64,000 nucleotides of DNA from an uncultured Eubacteriales bacterium (lineage in GTDB: Bacteria > Bacillota > Clostridia > UBA1381 > UMGS1253), in NCBI GenBank assembly GCA_902492065.1, contig CABUKE010000003.1:62001-126000 (forward strand). Direction: 5' to 3'. The translations under genes and the position numbers were made by a program. Position 1 is the stretch's first letter, and the number at the start of each line of letters is the position of its first letter. Below are positions 35,065 through 44,057 of this stretch, piece after piece. A model generated the notes under the pieces. That model had not been told where the DNA came from. It did not search any database and saw only the letters and a program-made list of their open reading frames with translations.

Positions 35065-36558
35065 TTAAAAGGAACTGTTACCGGATAGACATATTGTCCT
35101 TGTAGCAATTCGTTCCCCAAACTCTCGGTCATGTTCTACAAACAGAAGCGTAAGCGGTGCAGAGGCGAGCAGCTGCTCGACCTGCATACGCGAAAAAATA
35201 TCAATATAGTTGAGCGGCTCATCCCAAATGTAGAGATGCGCCTGCTCACACAGGCTTCTTGCCAGCAGGACCTTCTTCTTCTGTCCTGCGCTGAAGTCGG
35301 CCATATCCTTTTCAAACTGTATGCGCAAAAAGCCCAGTTTACGCAAAATCGCCTTAAACAGACTTTCGTCAATCCCCTGTTCTCTTGCATAGCTGGACAA
35401 GTCGCCGCGCAAAAAGGACGCATTCTGCGGCACATACGAAATCTTCAGTCCGCTACCGATCTCCACCGTGCCTGTATACGGGACTTTTTCCCCCAGGATC
35501 AGTTTCAGCAAGCTCGACTTTCCAGAACCGTTTCCTCCGCATAGCCACAGTTTCTCTCCTTGTTTCAGCTCAAAGCTGATTGGCTCGAATATATTTTTCC
35601 CGTTATACGTCACCACAACATCACGCAGCAGAGCAAGGCGGGCGGCATGGTACGACAGCGGCGTAAGCTTGAGCGATTCCGCTTCTTCTACATTTTTTAA
35701 AAGGCTTCTTTTTTCTTCTGCCGCCTCCTGGCGGCGTTTTTCAATCTGTTTGGAACGCTTCATCATTTTGGCCGCCTTATGGCCAATATACCCCCGGTCG
35801 GGCCGCAAGCCAGATACTTTTGTATGCTTTGTCTTTTCGACTGCGTTTGACCATACGCCCTTTTGCTGCGCCGACGCGTCAAGGCGGCCAATCTCCCGCG
35901 CGAGGCGTTCATTTTTTACCTGTTCGGCAGCGTCCTGCCTCTGTTTTGCCTCCCACCATACTGAAAAGTTTCCCTTCTGCACCACAATGTCGGTTTTGTT
36001 GATGGATAGGGTATGGTCTGTGCAGGAATCAAGGAATGCGCGGTCATGCGAAATGAGGATAAACCCTTTTTTCGTATGCAGATAGCGCCCCACAAGCTCG
36101 CGCCCCTTTTGGTCGAGGTGATTGGTCGGTTCGTCAATCAGAAGAAAACTGTTCTCCTTCAAAAACATAGCCGCCAACAAAACTTTTGTCCGTTCCCCAT
36201 TCGACAGCGTTTCAAACGGTCGGTACAGTACGTCTGCTTCTACCCCCAGCAGGGACAGTTCCCGGTATATCTCCCATTCTTCATGCCCACTCATAAGACT
36301 CTCTACAATTTCTATCGTATCGCGTGCCATGTTTTCTACCTTGTAGGGGAAATACTCGAATTCCACACTTGCCGATATTGTCCCGTGATAGTCATACTCC
36401 CCCATTAAAAGGCGGAGAAAGGTTGTCTTTCCACGCCCGTTTCGGCCTGTGAAACCTATCCTCCAGTCTGTGTCAAGACAAAAGGTAGCTCCTTCAAAAA
36501 TATTGTCGTAGCTGCCCGGATAGGCAAAGGTCAGATTTGTTACATTAATTTGCGACAT
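35065..36558 (-). CDS. ABC-F ribosomal protection protein, Lsa-like
   Basis: 497 residues with two ATPase domains and no membrane segment. Walker A GRNGRGKTT and GGNGSGKSS, signatures LSNGERTKVLLA and FSAGQKKKVLLA, Walker B LLIDEPTNHLD and YIWDEPLNYID, with the interdomain linker rich in Arg/Lys (about 195-290). The pattern YFPYKVEN..., EEWEIYRELSLLGV and SGLRPDRGYIGHKAAKMMKRSK resembles Lsa/CplR/VmlR proteins, which dislodge lincosamide, pleuromutilin and streptogramin A antibiotics from the ribosome. The actual spectrum is unknown. The ATG at 36558 follows GAGGAGG; an upstream in-frame start would lie in the regulatory leader. Expression appears controlled by the leader peptide and hairpin upstream. 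Confidence 0.88.
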   Translation of the reverse strand: MSQINVTNLTFAYPGSYDNIFEGATFCLDTDWRIGFTGRNGRGKTTFLRLLMGEYDYHGTISASVEFEYFPYKVENMARDTIEIVESLMSGHEEWEIYRELSLLGVEADVLYRPFETLSNGERTKVLLAAMFLKENSFLLIDEPTNHLDQKGRELVGRYLHTKKGFILISHDRAFLDSCTDHTLSINKTDIVVQKGNFSVWWEAKQRQDAAEQVKNERLAREIGRLDASAQQKGVWSNAVEKTKHTKVSGLRPDRGYIGHKAAKMMKRSKQIEKRRQEAAEEKRSLLKNVEEAESLKLTPLSYHAARLALLRDVVVTYNGKNIFEPISFELKQGEKLWLCGGNGSGKSSLLKLILGEKVPYTGTVEIGSGLKISYVPQNASFLRGDLSSYAREQGIDESLFKAILRKLGFLRIQFEKDMADFSAGQKKKVLLARSLCEQAHLYIWDEPLNYIDIFSRMQVEQLLASAPLTLLFVEHDREFGERIATRTICLSGNSSF

Positions 36559-36576
36559 CGCCGCACCTCCTCTTTT

Positions 36577-36626
36577 GGATAAAAATAGAGCTGCAAGAAA
36601 GTGAATTCTCACAGCTCAAATTATCC
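36577..36626 (-). terminator. Attenuator hairpin before the ABC-F gene
   Basis: Minus strand GAGCTG...CAGCTC stem (36617-36588) followed by TATTTTT; an outer GGATAA/TTATCC pair (36626-36621 with 36582-36577) can extend it. It lies between the leader peptide and the ABC-F ribosome site. Confidence 0.7.
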
Positions 36627-36728
36627 AAAACCCCTATGCGGGACTTCGTATTAAGCGGAAAAATGTACACCTTCCTGCACAGGCACAGCAAACAAGCGGC
36701 TCCCCCGCCCTGTCTATGTGCCAAATCA

Positions 36729-36749
36729 TTAGCAAGAAAGGTTATACAT
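36729..36749 (-). CDS. Six-residue leader peptide MYNLSC
   Basis: ATG TAT AAC CTT TCT TGC TAA, seven bases after a perfect AGGAGG, about 170 bases before the ABC-F start and before the attenuator. Short leader peptides that stall under antibiotic stress control several ABC-F genes (known for vmlR, cplR and related genes). The same role here is inferred. It begins about 30 bases after the Gfo/Idh/MocA stop, with no terminator between, so the leader may sit on a shared transcript. Confidence 0.55.
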   Translation of the reverse strand: MYNLSC

Positions 36750-36780
36750 CTTTCCACCTCCTGTTATTCTTTATCTCAGT

Positions 36781-37827
36781 TTAAATATCACATGCAAGGA
36801 CTGCGTCTTTTTCAACCGATTCAAACGAAGCCTCCATCACCTTCATGACGCGCATTACCTCGTCATGCTTGATGAGCTGCTCCTCTTTCCCCTCGATTGC
36901 CGCGCAGAAATTGCGGTAAAAGTCGTGTACGTCCGAGTGCGGCCGCTCAATCTCATACGTGTCCGTCGTCACATCGTCGCGCGGCGCCATCGTCTTGGTA
37001 AGGCCCGCCGCCGTCTGCACCGGCAGCACGTCGCTCTCGTGCCATGCCTTGCACTTTACGACCTTGCACTTCTCACGCCAGTCGGTGATCATCGCTGTTC
37101 CCTGTTTCGCCTGCATGTAGAAGCGCGGAAGCGCAATGAAATTGTACGTTCCAACCTCGACATACGCCTGCTCGCCGCCTTCAAACGTCAAATCCAGCTT
37201 AAAGCCGTCGTCTACCTCAAAATTCGTCGTATGCTCAAACCGGCAATAGAGCTTCTTAATTTTCTTTCCGGCATATATCTGCAAAATCTGGTCAATCAGA
37301 TGTACGCCCCAGTCAAACAGCATACCGCCGCCGTATTCCTTCTCCCCGCGCCAATCGCTCGGAATCCCTCGCGATCCGTGAATCCGCGACTCAATGTTAA
37401 ATACGTTGCCAATCTCCCCACTGTTGTAAAGCTGCTTCATGGCAAGGAAGTCCACGTCCCAGCGGCGGTTCTGATGCACGGTAAAGAGCTTGCCGCTCTT
37501 GTGCGCCGCATCTACCATCTCGGCGAATTCCGCCGAAGAAAGCGCCACAGGCTTCTCACAGATTACATTCTTCCCCGCCAGCAGGCACTTTATTACAACG
37601 TCCTTATGTACGTCGTTCGGAATCGCCACAGTTACAAGGTCAACGCTCTCGTCGGAGAGCAGCGCCTCCATACTGTCGTAAGCGTGTATCCCCTTCTGCT
37701 TGGCAGCCTCGCATCGCTCCGGCTTAATATCATATATTCCAGCCAGCTCCACCACATCGCTCTTGAGCGCGTGATCCGCGTGCCAACCGCCCATTCCACC
37801 ATATCCAACAATTCCAAGTCTGTGCAT
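36781..37827 (-). CDS. Gfo/Idh/MocA family oxidoreductase
   Basis: 348 residues. NAD(P)-binding GIVGYGGMGGWH (about 4-15), the full EKP motif in VICEKPVALS (about 92-101) and the C-terminal GGGMLFDWGVHLIDQIL element with the conserved Asp and His. The protein is a sugar or cyclitol dehydrogenase by family; the substrate is unknown. The ATG at 37827 follows AGAAGGG; a TTG-initiated extension to 37860 is less likely. It precedes the ABC-F gene. Confidence 0.9.
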   Translation of the reverse strand: MHRLGIVGYGGMGGWHADHALKSDVVELAGIYDIKPERCEAAKQKGIHAYDSMEALLSDESVDLVTVAIPNDVHKDVVIKCLLAGKNVICEKPVALSSAEFAEMVDAAHKSGKLFTVHQNRRWDVDFLAMKQLYNSGEIGNVFNIESRIHGSRGIPSDWRGEKEYGGGMLFDWGVHLIDQILQIYAGKKIKKLYCRFEHTTNFEVDDGFKLDLTFEGGEQAYVEVGTYNFIALPRFYMQAKQGTAMITDWREKCKVVKCKAWHESDVLPVQTAAGLTKTMAPRDDVTTDTYEIERPHSDVHDFYRNFCAAIEGKEEQLIKHDEVMRVMKVMEASFESVEKDAVLACDI

Positions 37828-37872
37828 ACCAATACCCTTCTTTACCTTAGATTCTGTCAAACTCCATTCGTT

Positions 37873-37900
37873 ATTATAAACATTCCAGACAAAAAGTCAA
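37873..37900 (-). promoter_or_regulatory. Promoter of the Gfo/Idh/MocA gene
   Basis: Minus strand TTGACT (37900-37895), 16 bases, TATAAT (37878-37873). Confidence 0.75.
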
Positions 37901-37952
37901 GTAGAAACCGTGCTTTTTCTTTTACAATCCTGTAACAGAATAGAAAGCACAC

Positions 37953-38090
37953 TCAGTTCTTGTCCTTTTTCCCCTTTGTAGCCCACAGCATAATGCTTAC
38001 ACATAGATAAATTGCTATAATAACCACAAAGATTGCCAGCATTCCCTTGCCTGCAAGCTCAAGCGCCAGCGTCAAACTCTGCATATCCAT
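37953..38090 (-). CDS. 45-residue OadG-like membrane protein
   Basis: Short gene reading MDMQSLTLALELAGKGML, then a single transmembrane helix (about 18-38, IFVVIIAIYLCVSIMLW), then a basic tail TKGKKDKN. Size, topology and the place 37 bases behind the beta-subunit gene match the gamma subunit (OadG-like) of sodium-pumping decarboxylases, which anchors and assembles the complex. It is shorter than the usual ~80 residues, lacking the zinc-binding C-terminal tail. AAAGGA lies before the ATG. Confidence 0.7.
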   Translation of the reverse strand: MDMQSLTLALELAGKGMLAIFVVIIAIYLCVSIMLWATKGKKDKN

Positions 38091-38126
38091 AACACACCAA
38101 TCCTTTCCGGCAACTGCCTGTCCACA

Positions 38127-39278
38127 TTAGCCCAACATTGCCAAAAGCTGCGGCATCAGGCCCAAAATTACACCGCCTGCGATAACCGAGGCAATCTGGC
38201 CCGATACGTTCGCGCCAACTGCGTGCATGAGCAGGAAGTTCTGGTTGTCCGCCTCGAGACCGAGCTTCTGCACCACGCGCGCCGACATCGGGAACGCCGA
38301 GATACCAGCCGCGCCGACCATCGGATTGACCTTCTTTTTCGAGAACAGATTAATCAGCTTTGCAAACAATACGCCGGAAATCGTATCAAATACAAACGCA
38401 ACCAAACCGAGCGCCATAATCATCAGCGTCTGCGGGTTAACAAAGCTGTCCGCCGTCATGCTGAACGAAATCGTAATACCCAAAAACAACGTAATCAGGT
38501 TCGCAAGCTGCTTCTGCGCCGTATCGGAAAGTGAATCGAGCACGCCGCACTCGCGGATCAGATTACCAAACATCAAAAAGCCAACAAGCGCAACCGACGC
38601 CGGAGCAACCAGCCCAGCAATCAACGTTACGACAATCGGGAACAAAATACGGGTCAGCTTCGACACACTCTTTGGATTATACGGCATTTTGATTGCACGT
38701 TCCTTTTTCGTCGTGACAAGCTTAATCGCAAATGGCTGTATAATTGGAACAAGCGCCATGTACGAATATGCCGCGACGGCAATCGCGCCGATATAATTGC
38801 TCTTGAGCACCTGCGACACGAGAATGGACGTCGGCCCGTCCGCCGCGCCGATGATACCAATTGAGGCCGCATCCGCAAGTGGGAAACCGAGCATAACCGC
38901 AACAATAATCGTAATAAAGATACCAAACTGCGCCGCCGCACCGAACAGCAAAAGCTTCGGGTTCGACAGAAGCGGTCCAAAGTCAATCATGGCTCCAATG
39001 CCGACAAACAGCAGAAGCGGCATTGCCTCTGACGCCTCGATACCGATATGGAACAGCCACTCAATGATACCGGTCACTTCGCCAATCCCCATCATGGTCT
39101 GGTTGAGCACGCCGGTAAACGGCAGATTCACCAAAATCGCACCAAAGCCCATTGGCAGCAACAGTGCAGGCTCAAGCCCCTTTTTGATCGCCAAAAAGAT
39201 CAAAAGGCCGCCAATCGCCCACATCAAAGCCTGCTGCCACGTGATCGCCATAATGCCTTCCCATAGAAATTCCAACAA
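38127..39278 (-). CDS. Sodium-translocating decarboxylase beta subunit
   Basis: 383 residues with 9-11 hydrophobic segments of the OadB/GcdB/MmdB family, including GAMIDFGPLLSNPKLLLFGAAAQFGIF, GAADGPTSI and SVSKLTRILFPI. This subunit couples decarboxylation to Na+ export. No carboxyltransferase alpha or biotin-carrier gene lies in the window, so the decarboxylase partner (oxaloacetate, methylmalonyl-CoA or glutaconyl-CoA type) is unknown. Start: the TTG at 39278 is six bases after AAGGGAG. In-frame ATGs at 39311 and 39332 lie at or within the promoter and have no ribosome site. The gamma-like gene follows. Confidence 0.88.
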   Translation of the reverse strand: MLEFLWEGIMAITWQQALMWAIGGLLIFLAIKKGLEPALLLPMGFGAILVNLPFTGVLNQTMMGIGEVTGIIEWLFHIGIEASEAMPLLLFVGIGAMIDFGPLLSNPKLLLFGAAAQFGIFITIIVAVMLGFPLADAASIGIIGAADGPTSILVSQVLKSNYIGAIAVAAYSYMALVPIIQPFAIKLVTTKKERAIKMPYNPKSVSKLTRILFPIVVTLIAGLVAPASVALVGFLMFGNLIRECGVLDSLSDTAQKQLANLITLFLGITISFSMTADSFVNPQTLMIMALGLVAFVFDTISGVLFAKLINLFSKKKVNPMVGAAGISAFPMSARVVQKLGLEADNQNFLLMHAVGANVSGQIASVIAGGVILGLMPQLLAMLG

Positions 39279-39318
39279 AGATTCTCCCTTCTTATTTTGG
39301 ATTTTTTCCATCTTGTAG

Positions 39319-39347
39319 ATAATACCATACAATAATTAGGAAGTCAA
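39319..39347 (-). promoter_or_regulatory. Promoter of the decarboxylase beta gene
   Basis: Minus strand TTGACT (39347-39342), 17 bases, TATTAT (39324-39319). This rules out the most upstream in-frame ATG as a start. Confidence 0.8.
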
Positions 39348-39381
39348 TATGTAACTGTACAGAATTAATAAGAACAAAGCA

Positions 39382-39410
39382 TTGAATTACAATATTATAT
39401 CTGCTATAAT
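39382..39410 (+). promoter_or_regulatory. Promoter of recJ operon
   Basis: TTGAAT (39382-39387), 17 bases, TATAAT (39405-39410). Predicted transcription start about 39417, only a few bases before the first recJ ATG at 39424. Confidence 0.8.
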
Positions 39411-39423
39411 AGATATTATATCT

Positions 39424-41166
39424 ATGAAATTGTCACGACAGGAGGGGTTTGCAACGAACAAACGCTGGGATTATCTTTATAAGACAAGCAATCAAAGCAA
39501 AATATCCGAGCTGGCTGAAAAGCTGCGGCTTCCTTCTGCAATTGCCTGTGTTCTGGTCAACCGCGGAATCGAGACCGAAGAAGCGGCAAGAGAGTTTTTA
39601 GGCAAAAGTATTGCTGGCGTCCACCACCCGTATGCGCTGAAAGACGCGCAAAAGGCCGCCGAACGGATTAAACTTGCATTGGAAAATAAAGAAAAAATCG
39701 TGATTTATGGCGATTATGACGTAGACGGAATCACGTCGACCGCCATTCTGTACCAGTTTTTGTCCGAGCAAGGCGCGGACGTCGACTTTTATATCCCCAA
39801 CCGCTCCGACGAGGGATATGGGATTAATATGCTCGCCCTGCAAAAAATCAAAAAGGAGGGCGCGTCGCTGCTCGTGACTGTCGACTGCGGTATTACCGCT
39901 GTCGGGGAGGTCGAATTTGCAAAGGCGATTGGCTTGGAGGTCATCATCACCGACCACCACACCTGCAAGGAGGAAGTGCCGAAAGCATACGCGCTCGTCA
40001 ATCCGAAGCAGCCGGACTGTACCTATCCGTTCCCCGATTTGGCCGGCGTGGGCGTCGCTTTCAAGCTAATTCTTGCAATCGTGCTTACGCTCGGGTACAA
40101 TGCGCGCGAATATTTTGACAAATACATTGACATCGTGGCGGTCGGCACTGTCGCGGACGTCGTTTCCCTTACGGATGAAAACCGTATTTTTGTGGCAAAC
40201 GGCCTAAAAAAGCTGCAAAATACGCAAAATGAAGGCTTGCGGGCCTTGTTCCAGACGGCAGGTATCGCCGATAAACCAATCAACGCGGGGGTTATCAGCT
40301 TCACTGTTGCGCCGCGTATCAATGCAGCGGGCCGTGTTGGAAGCGCGCAGCTTGCCGTCGAGCTTTTGGTAACAAAGTCGAAGGCGCGCGCGCAGGAGAT
40401 TGCGCAGATATTGGAGGAAGAAAACCATGAGCGCCAGCAGACCGAGCTGGAGATTCTCAAGGACGCGCTCGGTATGATTGCCAACATGGAGGACGCAGAG
40501 AAGAAAAAGGTCTTTGTGCTGGCAAAAGAGGACTGGCACCACGGCGTAATCGGCATTGTTGCCTCGCGGATCGTCGACCGTTTTCATAAGCCAACTATCC
40601 TGATTTCTCTTAAGGACAATCTGGGCAAGGGCTCAGGCCGGAGCGTGAAGGGCTTTAACCTCTTTGACGCGCTGACGCATTGCAGCGACTTGCTGCTCAA
40701 ATACGGCGGGCACGAGCTTGCCGCCGGGCTAGGGCTGAACTATTCCGACATTGACGCATTCGACAAGGCAATCAACGCCTATGCGGAAGAGACGCTGAAA
40801 ACGGTTGACCTGACCCCATGTATTTCAATTGACGCTGAACTGCAAGCTACGGATTTAACCCTTGCGGCAGCGCAGGCCGTTTCGATTTTGGAGCCGTTCG
40901 GCATGGGCAATCCGCAACCCGTGTTTGCCATCAGCGGCGTGACGCTCACAGCGGCGCGGACGCTCAGCGATGGGAAGCATGCAAAACTGACCGTCACAAA
41001 AAACGGCCGGGCCTTCGACTTTTTAGGCTTTGGGATGGGTGCGCTCGCCGACCAGTTCCACATGGGATGTAAGATAGACATTGCCTTTACCATGGGGATT
41101 AATGTTTTTCGCGGGGAGAAAAATTTACAGTTGATTATCAAAGACGCACGCATGAGCGTCGCTTAG
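39424..41166 (+). CDS. recJ: Single-stranded-DNA exonuclease RecJ
   Basis: 580 residues from the ATG at 39424. DHH phosphoesterase core: YGDYDVDGITSTAIL (about 96-110), VTVDCGITA, ITDHHTC, and VAVGTVADVVSLTDENR; DHHA1 domain with GSGRSVKGFNL and YGGHELAAGL; a C-terminal OB-like domain. It degrades single strands 5'-3' in repair and recombination with Mn2+/Mg2+. Start uncertainty: a perfect CAGGAGGGG lies at 39439-39447, inside the frame. Six bases later in frame is ACG (39454), opening the family-typical TNKRWDYLY. The ATG at 39424 has no ribosome site and would be almost leaderless. First gene of a six-gene run. Confidence 0.93.
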   Translation: MKLSRQEGFATNKRWDYLYKTSNQSKISELAEKLRLPSAIACVLVNRGIETEEAAREFLGKSIAGVHHPYALKDAQKAAERIKLALENKEKIVIYGDYDVDGITSTAILYQFLSEQGADVDFYIPNRSDEGYGINMLALQKIKKEGASLLVTVDCGITAVGEVEFAKAIGLEVIITDHHTCKEEVPKAYALVNPKQPDCTYPFPDLAGVGVAFKLILAIVLTLGYNAREYFDKYIDIVAVGTVADVVSLTDENRIFVANGLKKLQNTQNEGLRALFQTAGIADKPINAGVISFTVAPRINAAGRVGSAQLAVELLVTKSKARAQEIAQILEEENHERQQTELEILKDALGMIANMEDAEKKKVFVLAKEDWHHGVIGIVASRIVDRFHKPTILISLKDNLGKGSGRSVKGFNLFDALTHCSDLLLKYGGHELAAGLGLNYSDIDAFDKAINAYAEETLKTVDLTPCISIDAELQATDLTLAAAQAVSILEPFGMGNPQPVFAISGVTLTAARTLSDGKHAKLTVTKNGRAFDFLGFGMGALADQFHMGCKIDIAFTMGINVFRGEKNLQLIIKDARMSVA

Positions 41167-41181
41167 AGGAGGTGCGCTTTT

Positions 41182-43374
41182 ATGGAAAGCTCTTTGCAGA
41201 CGATACTCGACAACATCAAAAAATACAGTCCAAACGCGAACACGGAGGGCGTTGTCCGCGCGTATGAATTTGCCAGAAAAGCGCATGAAGGGCAGTTCCG
41301 CAAGTCCGGCGAGGCGTATGTCCACCACCCGATCGAGGTTGCGACCATCATGACCGAGCTGGAAATGGACGGCCCGTCCATTGAGGCCGCGCTGCTCCAT
41401 GACGTGGTGGAGGATACGGACTATACGCTCGACGATATCAAAACTGAGTTTGGCGAGGATGTCGCGCTGATTGTGGATGGCGTAACAAAAATTGGTAAAA
41501 TTCACTATACCAGCCAGGAGGAACAGCAGATTGAAAACCTGCGCAAGATGTTCCTTGCCATGGCAAAAGACATCCGCGTGATTCTCATTAAGCTGGCGGA
41601 CCGGCTGCACAACATGCGCACGCTCAAAAGTATGCCGTCGGAAAAGCAGCTCCGCATTGCCCGGGAAACGATGGAGGTATATGCCCCTCTCGCCCACCGG
41701 CTTGGTATGTCGAAAATTAAGGGCGAGTTGGAGGATCTGTCGCTCAAATATTTGGACCCGATCGCCTATCACGAAATTGCGGAAAGCATTAACCAGAAAA
41801 AGAAGGAACGCGACCAGTATATCACGGCAATTATACACGAATTGCAGGAAAAGCTTGCTGCAATCGGTATCAAAGGGCAGATTAACGGCCGCGCGAAACA
41901 CTTTTACAGCATATACCGCAAAATGTATACCCAGCATAAAACGCTGGATGAAATCTACGACCTGTTTGCCGTGCGCGTGATTGTGGACACGGTCAGCGAC
42001 TGTTACGCCGTGCTCGGTATGGTGCATGAAATGTATAAGCCGATTCCGATGCGGTTCAAAGACTATATCGCCATGCCGAAGCCGAACATGTACCAGTCAC
42101 TCCATACGACTGTGATTGGCCCGTTCGGCCGCCCGCTTGAAATACAAATCCGCACCTGGGACATGCACACCGTCGCTGAAAAGGGTATTGCGGCGCATTG
42201 GAAATACAAGGAAGGCGTGACCTCCGACTCGGAAACGGACTCCAAGCTTGCATGGGTGCGCCAGCTTTTGGAAATGCAGAAGGAAACGATGGATGAGGAC
42301 GACTTCATGCGGACGCTGAAAATCGACTTGTTCGCTGACGAAGTGTTCGTGTTTACGCCCAAGGGCGACGTTATCAACCTGCCGGTCGGCGCAACGCCGA
42401 TTGACTTTGCCTTTGCTATCCACTCCGCAGTCGGATGTAAAATGATGGGCGCCAAAGTCAACTCCAAAATTGTGCCAATCGATCACCCGCTCCAAAACGG
42501 CGATATCGTCGAGGTACTGACCTCATCGTCCGTACACGGGCCGAGCCGCGACTGGCTTAAAATCGTGAAAACATCGCAGGCGCGCAACAAAATCAACCAG
42601 TGGTTTAAAAAGGAACGGCGCGACGAAAATATTGTACGCGGCAAGGACTTACTGGAAAAAGAGCTGAAACGGCATAGCCTGTCGTTTAGCCAGCTGTTCC
42701 GCGACGAATGGGTTGCCCCGCTTCTCAAGCGGTATACGCTCAATTCCCTCGACGACCTGTACGCCTCCATCGGTTACGGCGGCCTGACCGCGCAAAAGGT
42801 GGTTATCCGCCTGCGCGATGAATATCTGAAAGTCGCGAAGCTGGAAAAAGAAGAAGTCCACAAGCAGTTCCCGCCGGAAATTGATTATAACGAGGCAAAG
42901 TCGACGAAAACATCGTCAAACGGCATCGTCGTTCACGGAATCGACAACTGCCTGGTCCGGCTGTCGAAATGCTGTACGCCTGTGCCGGGCGACGACATCA
43001 TTGGCTTCATTACGCGCGGGCGCGGCGTATCCGTCCACCGGCGCGATTGCCCGAACATTTCGCCGCAGTCGCTCTCGGAAGAAGATATGAACCGCCTGAT
43101 TGGCGTTTCGTGGGAAACGAGCAAGCCGGCCGGCGAGTTCTTGAGCGATTTGCAGGTGGAGGCGGACGACCGCACGGGACTGCTTGCAGAAATCACGGTT
43201 GCGATTACAGAAACAAAAGCGCCGATACGCGCCTTTAACGCGCGCACGGCAAAGGGCAACGTCGCCATTGTCAACGTCACAGTAGAGATTACGAGTACAA
43301 ACCAGCTTGAGGCCATTATGAAAAAAATCCGCAACCTCAAGGGTGTATACGATGTGACGCGCTGCACACAATAA
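41182..43374 (+). CDS. rel: Bifunctional (p)ppGpp synthetase/hydrolase
   Basis: 730 residues, the long Rel/SpoT type. HD hydrolase domain with YVHHPIEVATIM and ALLHDVVEDTDY (about 47-75); synthetase domain with GRAKHFYSIYRKM, YDLFAVRVIV and MPKPNMYQSLHTTVIGPFG (about 236-315); TGS domain (about 385-445, DEVFVFTPKGDVINLP); helical and zinc-finger-like region with LSKCCTPVPGDDIIGF and HRRDCPN; ACT domain at 655-728. It makes and breaks the stringent-response alarmone. It starts behind GAGGAGG, 15 bases after recJ. Confidence 0.96.
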   Translation: MESSLQTILDNIKKYSPNANTEGVVRAYEFARKAHEGQFRKSGEAYVHHPIEVATIMTELEMDGPSIEAALLHDVVEDTDYTLDDIKTEFGEDVALIVDGVTKIGKIHYTSQEEQQIENLRKMFLAMAKDIRVILIKLADRLHNMRTLKSMPSEKQLRIARETMEVYAPLAHRLGMSKIKGELEDLSLKYLDPIAYHEIAESINQKKKERDQYITAIIHELQEKLAAIGIKGQINGRAKHFYSIYRKMYTQHKTLDEIYDLFAVRVIVDTVSDCYAVLGMVHEMYKPIPMRFKDYIAMPKPNMYQSLHTTVIGPFGRPLEIQIRTWDMHTVAEKGIAAHWKYKEGVTSDSETDSKLAWVRQLLEMQKETMDEDDFMRTLKIDLFADEVFVFTPKGDVINLPVGATPIDFAFAIHSAVGCKMMGAKVNSKIVPIDHPLQNGDIVEVLTSSSVHGPSRDWLKIVKTSQARNKINQWFKKERRDENIVRGKDLLEKELKRHSLSFSQLFRDEWVAPLLKRYTLNSLDDLYASIGYGGLTAQKVVIRLRDEYLKVAKLEKEEVHKQFPPEIDYNEAKSTKTSSNGIVVHGIDNCLVRLSKCCTPVPGDDIIGFITRGRGVSVHRRDCPNISPQSLSEEDMNRLIGVSWETSKPAGEFLSDLQVEADDRTGLLAEITVAITETKAPIRAFNARTAKGNVAIVNVTVEITSTNQLEAIMKKIRNLKGVYDVTRCTQ

Positions 43375-43409
43375 ATTCGATTTTGTACAAAACTCAAAGG
43401 AGACCGCCT

Positions 43410-44057
43410 ATGTTTTTTAAAATGCTGAATCTGGGAAACATGGATAACAATTGCTATATTCTGGGCGACGATAAATCGAAGCACGCCCTTTTAATTGACG
43501 CGCCGGCAGAGGCGGGCGCGATTCTCGATGTATTGGAGGACGAAGGGCTGAAGCTCAAATTCGTTCTTTTGACGCATTGCCACTACGACCATATCGGCGC
43601 GCTCGACGATGTATGTGAGGCGACTGGGGCAGAGGTTATGATTCACGCATTTGAGGAAGACGGCGTGAACGACCCGACCGTCAACCTCGCGCTCTATGCA
43701 GGGGCGCCCTCGCCCAAAACGACGGTGTCGAAAACGCTGGTTGACGGCGACGTAATTACGCTTGGCGACATTGATGTAAAGGTGCTCTATACGCCCGGGC
43801 ATACGGTCGGAAGCGTGTGCTACTACACGGATGGAATGCTGTTTAGCGGCGACACGCTGTTTTTGAAGGATGTTGGGCGGTGCGACCTGCCGGGCGGCGA
43901 CTTCAAAATCATTAAACAGTCAATCAAAAAGCAACTCTACGTCCTGCCCGACGACACGGACGTATACCCCGGCCACGGGCGTGCGACAACGATTGGCTTT
44001 GAAAAAGCGCATAACAACTATATCAGACAGGACTGGGAATATGAGTATGACGATTGA
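43410..44057 (+). CDS. MBL-fold metallo-hydrolase (glyoxalase II-like)
   Basis: 215 residues. Zinc motif THCHYDHIGALD (about 62-73), later His in YTPGHTVGSVCYY, Asp in FSGDTLF and the terminal PGHGRATTIGFEK. This is the small clostridial YcbL/GloB-like form that usually sits between rel and hemZ. Hydrolysis of a thioester is likely by family, but the true substrate is unproven. The ATG at 43410 follows AAAGGAG; the hemZ gene overlaps its last 17 bases. Confidence 0.9.
   Translation: MFFKMLNLGNMDNNCYILGDDKSKHALLIDAPAEAGAILDVLEDEGLKLKFVLLTHCHYDHIGALDDVCEATGAEVMIHAFEEDGVNDPTVNLALYAGAPSPKTTVSKTLVDGDVITLGDIDVKVLYTPGHTVGSVCYYTDGMLFSGDTLFLKDVGRCDLPGGDFKIIKQSIKKQLYVLPDDTDVYPGHGRATTIGFEKAHNNYIRQDWEYEYDD

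Noticed and set aside
36545..36757. 70-codon frame across the ABC-F leader
   Set aside because: Its GTG start lies in the ribosome site of the six-codon leader peptide and the frame runs through the attenuator; the MYNLSC peptide is the better reading.
41125..42027. 300-codon minus-strand frame across recJ/rel
   Set aside because: Fully antisense to the HD and synthetase domains of rel, with no domain and no ribosome site.
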